A stretch of 64,000 nt of DNA from the NCBI GenBank assembly GCA_030068075.1, contig CM057824.1, positions 124,858,414 to 124,922,413 of the forward strand, in the 5' to 3' direction. The notes below the pieces were generated by a model. It was not told the origin of the DNA, did not search any database, and was given only the letters and a program-made list of their open reading frames with translations. The DNA comes from Paguma larvata (taxonomy: Eukaryota; Chordata; Mammalia; Carnivora; Viverridae). This document shows positions 53,201 to 60,300 of this stretch, one piece after another; within the stretch, counting starts at the first letter, position 1, and every line of letters starts with the position of its first letter. The position numbers and the translations under genes were made by a program.

Positions 53201-54321
53201 CCACAAAAGACCCCAAATAGCCAAAGTAATACTGAAGAAGAAACCAAGGCGGAAGGCATCACAATCTCAGACTTTAACCTCTACTACAAAGTGGTGATCA
53301 TCAAGACAGTATGGTATTGGCACAAAAACAGACACCTAGACCAATGGAATAGAATAGAAAACTCAGAAATGGACCCACAAGTATATGGCCAACTAACCTT
53401 TGACAAAGCAGGAAAGAGTATCCAATGGAAAAAAGACAGCATCTTTAACAAATGGTGCTGGGAGAACAGGACAACAACATGCAGAGAAATGATACTAGAC
53501 CACTTTCTTACACTATTTACAAAAATAAACTCATAATGGATGAAGGACCTGAATGTGAGATAAGAAACCATCAAAATCCTAGAGGAGAAAGCAGGAAAAA
53601 ACCTCTTTGACCTGAGCCACACCAATTTCTTACTCGCCACATCTCCAAAGACAAGGGAATTAAAAGCAAAAATGAACTAATGGGACCACATCAAGATAAA
53701 AAGCTCCTGCACTGCAAAGGAAATAACCAACAAAATTAATAGGCAACCAATGGAAAGGGAAAAGATAGTTGCAAATGACATATCGGATAAAGGGCTAGTA
53801 TCCAAAATCTATAAAGAACTTACTAAACTCCACACCTGAAAAACAAATAATCCAGTGAAGAAATGGGCGGAAGATATGAATAGACACTTCTCCAAAGAAG
53901 ATGTCCAGATAGCCAACAGACACATGAAACGATGCTCAATGTCACTCAACATCAGGGAAATACATATCAAAACCACACTGAGATACCAACTCACACCTGT
54001 CAGAGTGGCTAAAATGAAGAAATAAGGAAACTATAGATGCTGGCGAGGATGTGGAGAAACAGGCACCCTCTTACCCTGTTGGTGGGAATGCAAACTGGTG
54101 CAGCCGCTCTAGAGAACTGTGTGGAGATTCCTCAAAAAAATGAAAATAGAACTGCCCTATGACCCAGCAACAGCACTGTTAGGAATCTACCCAAGAGATA
54201 CAGGAGTGCTGATGCATAGGGGCACGTGTATCCCCATGTTTATAGCAGCACTTTCGACAATGGCCACATCATGGAAAGAGACTAAGTGTCCATCAACTGA
54301 CGAATGGATAAAGAAGATGTG

Positions 54322-54367
<46 letters not shown>

Positions 54368-57300
54368 ACACAATGGAGTACTACGCAGCAATGAGAAAGA
54401 ATGAAATCTGGCCATGTGTGGCAACATGGATGGAACTGGAGGGTATTATGCTGAGTGAAATAAGTCAGTCAGAGAAAGACAAATACCATATGTTTCCACG
54501 CATAGGTGGACTATGAAAGACTTAGCAGAAAACCAAGGGGGAGAGGAAGAGGGGAAAGAAAAAAGACACAGAGAGGGAGGGAGACAAAACATAAGAGATT
54601 CTTAAATACTAAGAACAAACTGAGGATTCAGGGGGGTGTGGGAGGGGAGAGAGTGGGTGATGGGCACTGAGGCGGGCACTGGTTGGTATGAGCACTGGGT
54701 GTTGTCTAACAAATTTGACAATAAAAAGTTTAAAAAAAAAAGAAAAAGCAAAAGAAATAAAAAGTGTACAGATTATAAAGGAAGAAATAAAAGTTTCTCT
54801 GTTTGCAGATGATAGATTTTACATAGAAAACTCTAAGAAATCTATTTTAAAAATCCAAGAAATAATTTGTGAATTCAGCAAGCCTCAAGAAACAAGTTCA
54901 ATGCAAAATATTCAGTCCTATTTCTATTTACTAACAATAGACATGAGGATATAAAAATTTTTAAATATCACTTATTGTCACTCAAAAAAAATAAATACTT
55001 GGGTCTACATGTAACAAAAGACGCACAGGATCTACATGCTGAAAATTACAAAATCCTAATGAAGGAAATCAAAGAATTAAGTAAATGTAGAGAAATAACA
55101 TGTTCATGAATCAGGAGACTCAACATAGTATAGAGATCAGTTCTCCCCAAATGATCTGTAGGTTTAATGCAATTACTATCAAAATCCCAGCCAAGGTTTT
55201 GTAGACACACACACCTTATTTTAAATTTTTATTTAAAGGCAAATACCCTAGAATATCTAAAATTATCATGAAAAAGAAGATTGAAAAAGAAATAATCATT
55301 CAATCTGATATTAAACCTTACTATAAACCTATGGTAATTAATACTGTGTGGTATTGGGAAAGGCATAGACAGATAAATCAATGAAACAGGACAGAGAACA
55401 TTATCTAGACCCAACAGAAACATGCTTAAACAAATAAGCTTAACTGATTTTTGATAAAGGTGCAAATGCATTTCAATAAACCAAAACCAAAGACAGCCTT
55501 TTCAACTAATGGTGCTGGAGGAAATGGGTATCCATTGGCAAAAAAAAAAAAAAAAAAAAAAATCAATCTCAACCTAAACCCTACATATTATACAAAAATT
55601 ATGTCAATAATGAATTACAGACTTAAATGTAAGATATAACACTTTTACAAAAAAATTGTAGGAGAAAATCTTTAGGATCTAAGGCTCTGCAGAGATCAAA
55701 AAGAATGAAATCTTGCATTTATAACAACACGGATGGAACTAGAGTATATTTTCCTAAGTGAAATAAGTCAGTCAGAGAAAGACAAATATCATATGATTTC
55801 ACTCATATGTGGAACTTAAGAAACAGATGAACTTAGGGGAAGGGAAGCAAAAATGAGATAAAAACAGAAAGGAAACAAACTATAAGAGACTCTTAAATAC
55901 AGAAAACAAGCGGAAGGTTGCCAGAAGGGTGTTGGTGGGAGGATGGACTAAATTGGCAATGGCATTAAAGGCGCTTGTGGGGATGAACACTGGGTGTTAT
56001 ATGTAAGTGAGTCACTAAATTCTATTCCTGAAATCATCCTTACCCTATATGTTAACTAACTTGGATTTAAATAAATAAATAAGTAAACAAATACTTTTAC
56101 CTTTGCCAAACCCTTGTAAGGAAAATGAAAAGACAGTCAAATTACAGGATGGGAGAGAATGTTTGCAAACTAAACCAACAAGGACTACTATGAAATTATA
56201 TGATGAATGTTCAAAACTCAACACTTAAAAAAATTCAATTAGAAAATGAGCAAAAGATATGAATACACATTGCACCAAAGAAGATACACAGAAAACATAT
56301 TATTATAAACCATTAAGGTAACAAAAATTAAAACCTCAGTACGGTATCACTATCCACCTATTAGAATGAATAATTTTTTAAATGATGACAACACCACTTA
56401 TTAGTAAGAAATCAGAGAAATTGGATCACTCATACTTTGCTGAGAGGATTACAAAAGGGCAAAGCACTCTGAAAAACACTTGGTCAATTTCTTATAAGGT
56501 TAATTAGCTTCTGACCCAGGAAGTGCATTTCTTAGGCCTTTGAAGAAATAAAAACTTAAATTCATACAAAAACTTGCATACAAATGTTCATAGCAGCTTT
56601 ATTCATAATAGCCAAGACTAAAAATATCCCTGATGTCCTTCAAGAGATGAACAATTAAATCAACTATAGTACATGTATACCATGAACTACTACTCAGCAA
56701 TAAAAAGGAATGATGGATAAACCTCCAGAGAATGCTGAGTGAAAAATAAAGTCAATTAAAAGGTCACATACTGAATGAGTCCCTTTATATAACATTTTCA
56801 AAATAAATAAATTTTATTTATTTTTTATTTTATCTTCTTTTTTTTAATTTAAATTTTAGTTAACATACAGTGCAATATTGGTTTCAGGAGAAGAATTCAG
56901 GGATTCACCACTTATATACAACATCTAGTGCTCATCAGAATAACTGGCCTCCTTAACACCCACACTCATGTAGCCCATCCCACACCCACCTCCCTCCGTC
57001 AACCTTCAGTTTGTTCTCTATCATTAAGAGCAAAATGACAAAATTTTAGAAAAGCAAGATAGGATGGTATAAGTGGTTATAAAAGTATCACCAAGAGGAT
57101 CTTTGCGGTGATAGAACTGTTCACGACCTTCACTGTGTGACAGATACTAGCCTTAAATGTATGATTAAATAGTACAGAGCTACACACACACACACACACA
57201 CACACGCACGCACACACACACAGAAGGGTGTCTGGGGAAATATGAATATCCTTTTAGTGATATTATTATTATATTGCGTTGCAAACTGTTAATATTGAGG

Positions 57301-60300
57301 AAAACTGGATAAAGTGTACACAGGATCTCTATGTATTTCTTATATCTGCATTTGAACCTAAATTTAATTTAGTAAAAATTTTAATTAAATAATAGGCCTA
57401 CTTCCAAATGATAGGATATAACACTAATATTTTAAAAATTATTTTAAAAATATTTTAAAAAGTATAATATCTTAAATTGATAGTAAAACATTAGCACTAA
57501 CAGACCTAAAAATACTTTTATTTTCTATTTATTTATTTTTAAATGTTTATTTTTGAAAGAGAGAAAGAAACAGAATGTGAGCAGGGAAGGGGCAGAGAGA
57601 GAGGGAGACACAGAATCCAAAGCAGGTTCCAGGTTCCGAGCTGTCAGCACAGAGCCCAAGGCAGGGTTCAAACTCAGGAACCGTGAGATCACGACCTGAG
57701 CCAAGAATGGATGCTTAACTGACTGAGCCACCCATGTGCCCCAAAAATACTGTTAAATATGAGAATTGATTTTAAGTACTTATCCTTCAGTAACTAAGGT
57801 CAATGGCAGTGACTTGAAACCTCTTGTAAAATTCTTCCTATAATAGGATTTACCTTTTTTTTTTTTTTTTTAGGATTTACCTTTCTTTATTAACAACTAC
57901 CAGCTTTTCATCTTAAAACAGAATAATTTTTTAAATAGCTCCTCATAAATCTAATTATTTAATATATTTCTAAGAGATTCTCTCTTGTTCATTAAATTTT
58001 CTCTTGTCTACCCCTAAATATATTGGGAAGATTGTTATTTATTTATACATTTTATATTTATATAGTTTAGTTTCAGTTCCCAAAGGATAGTAATAGTGTA
58101 GACATATGTCTTGAACTCTATAATCTGGCATATATTGACATACCTATAAAGGTGGGAAGGATAATCATGCAAATTTGGAGGAAAAGAACAAAGAGCCTTC
58201 ATTGTTTCTTTGGGAACATATTGCCCAAAGCATATGTTCAATCTATCTAAGATATCAAGTCCTTATTTGAATTTGGCTCTAATAAATTTCAGAGTTCCTT
58301 GAAATTACATGATGAAATTGGAGTGGGTAGAAAGAACATTTTAGAGAAAATATAAACTAGTGTATAAAACTATTTGTTCATTTGTTGAAAACATAAACTT
58401 ACTACAGAATGGTCTTATGCCTGTAGTATCCAAAAACACAGTGCTCCTCAGAAATTTTTTTTCTTTTCTTTCTTTTAAAACATCTTTCCAGTCCTCAGCT
58501 TTATAACCTGAGATTTGAGAAAGTAAAATTAGAAATTAGACTTCTGTCAAATAACATATGAAGCTTTCAAATAACTAAAAGAACTAAAGAATCAATGCAT
58601 TATAATAATTATTATAATAATAGCTTATGGATTTTTATAACTTAAAAATGACTTTTAAAAAATTTTACATTCTATTTATTTTACATAATAACTCAAATTA
58701 AAGATTCACAAACAAATCTACTCCCTGGAAATTGTATCAGAGCTTAGCATACTCTATATGGCTACAATCCGTTTGTAGAAGTTTTTACTATTATATCACA
58801 AATTAAGAATTTTATTTGTATCTCTCTTTAGTAAATTCAGCAGAATAAAATGATTAGATAAAATCAACACAGAATTTAGTTCCATGAGTTCAGCTCCCAT
58901 TTCTCCTACATACACACATTCATACAGATACAGTATATATGCTTGTATATTATATATATAATACATGAAGTATAGATAGCATCTATATACACTATATATT
59001 ATATATAATTTGTATATTTCAGATATATACATTATCGGTACATTTGAAATTACTATTACACATACACATATGTATTGAAAATGCTTCCCACTTTATGTAT
59101 TTGTCTCTTCTCACATTCTACTTCTGAATTTGAAATTTGAATGTAGTAGAAAGAACACTGAATTGAGAATTATGAAATTTAACTCTAGGTCTCACTTGTG
59201 TCTGAACACAATCCTTATGCTCATACTGGGTCACAGTTTTCTCATTTATATGGAAAAGCAATGCTGACCAGAAAAGCAATCCCCAACAAGAGGTCTGAAG
59301 AAAAGGAACCCAAAAGATGTTTTCTGGACAGAAGGGGTCTACGAGAAAATAAGTCTGACAAAGTCTCCGTGTTGCCTGTCTCCCATAACAATTGTCTATG
59401 CACATTAGTGTAAACCTCCTGCTGAAGAAAACTGCAGGAAGCTGTTTAATTCAGCCTTTGTAATTGCCTTCCATTTCATGAAGCCCCTTTGTCTCTGGAA
59501 ACATTTCTGGCAGATCCTGATCGTAACACTGATCAGATGTTTACATGTTCATGACATGCTTGGGGATTGGTAATGCCTTTGGAAAATCCTGAACAAACAA
59601 CTTCTGAGATTCTTCCAGCTCTAACGTTCTATTTTTATGTGGATTCATTTTTCTCTATAATTTCCCACGAGCAGGCTGTAGTTATCAAAAGTTGGAATAC
59701 TTAACTGCTCTTGCCAAGTTTTATCGATTTGGAAGGTGTGAACCATGTATGATTCATGTCTACTTGCTAATAGCAAATGAAAAGCTAACTATGGTTTACA
59801 CCTACCCACTTGCTCCTAAGACTTTCCATAAAAATAAAAATATTCAGTGCCACTAAGAATGCATAAGTCAAAAAAAAAAAAAAAAAAAGAAGAAGAAAAG
59901 AAAGGAATGCAGTCTTTCTTTAGTGGAAATGTAGATGGATGATAAATAGATACTAACAGTCCTCCGCAGAGCAAGAACAAAGATCATCATGAGACACCAG
60001 ATCTGTATGCTACATTGAGCATAGAAAGGCAGTTGATTAAATTCCCTTAAAAAATACTTAATAGGAAATAAACTATTTTGTCTGGTGGTTCCACAGGCAG
60101 TTTTTCCATAAAATGCTAACACAATTCATAAGTAAATAAAAAGCTTCCAGCCGAAAATATTAACAATTATGTTGATCATTTTCTACAAAATCTTATAGTC
60201 ATCGTAACAATCTCGCTTACCTAGCCTAGGACATGATTTTTCCTTGAAGTCGTCACAGTCTACACATGAACCAGCTTGGAAATCTTTGTATGAAGGACAA

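Larger units (their letters stand above)
48846..57480 (+). mobile_element. Ancient L1, carrying three later LINE insertions
   Basis: The host element shows an ORF1-like block at 48859-49056 ([20 protein letters not shown] and so on), ORF2 N-side text, and RT-domain text at 50613-51198 ending [12 protein letters not shown]. It resumes at 54760 with the FADD-like '[15 protein letters not shown]' and continues through the ORF2 C-terminus to the 3' UTR. Insertions at 51228-54749, 55690-56093 and 56828-57035 interrupt it. Frames are broken throughout. It fills most of the 14.7-kb LIPI intron, antisense to the gene. Confidence 0.8.

Noticed and set aside
57182..57222. Direct-repeat array considered as a CRISPR-like structure
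   Set aside because: It is a dinucleotide microsatellite in a mammalian genome; there are no spacers.
59118..59413. Overlapping open frames on both strands in the 1713-bp LIPI intron
   Set aside because: The two frames are complements of each other, show no family features and the intron is already spliced between well-supported exons.
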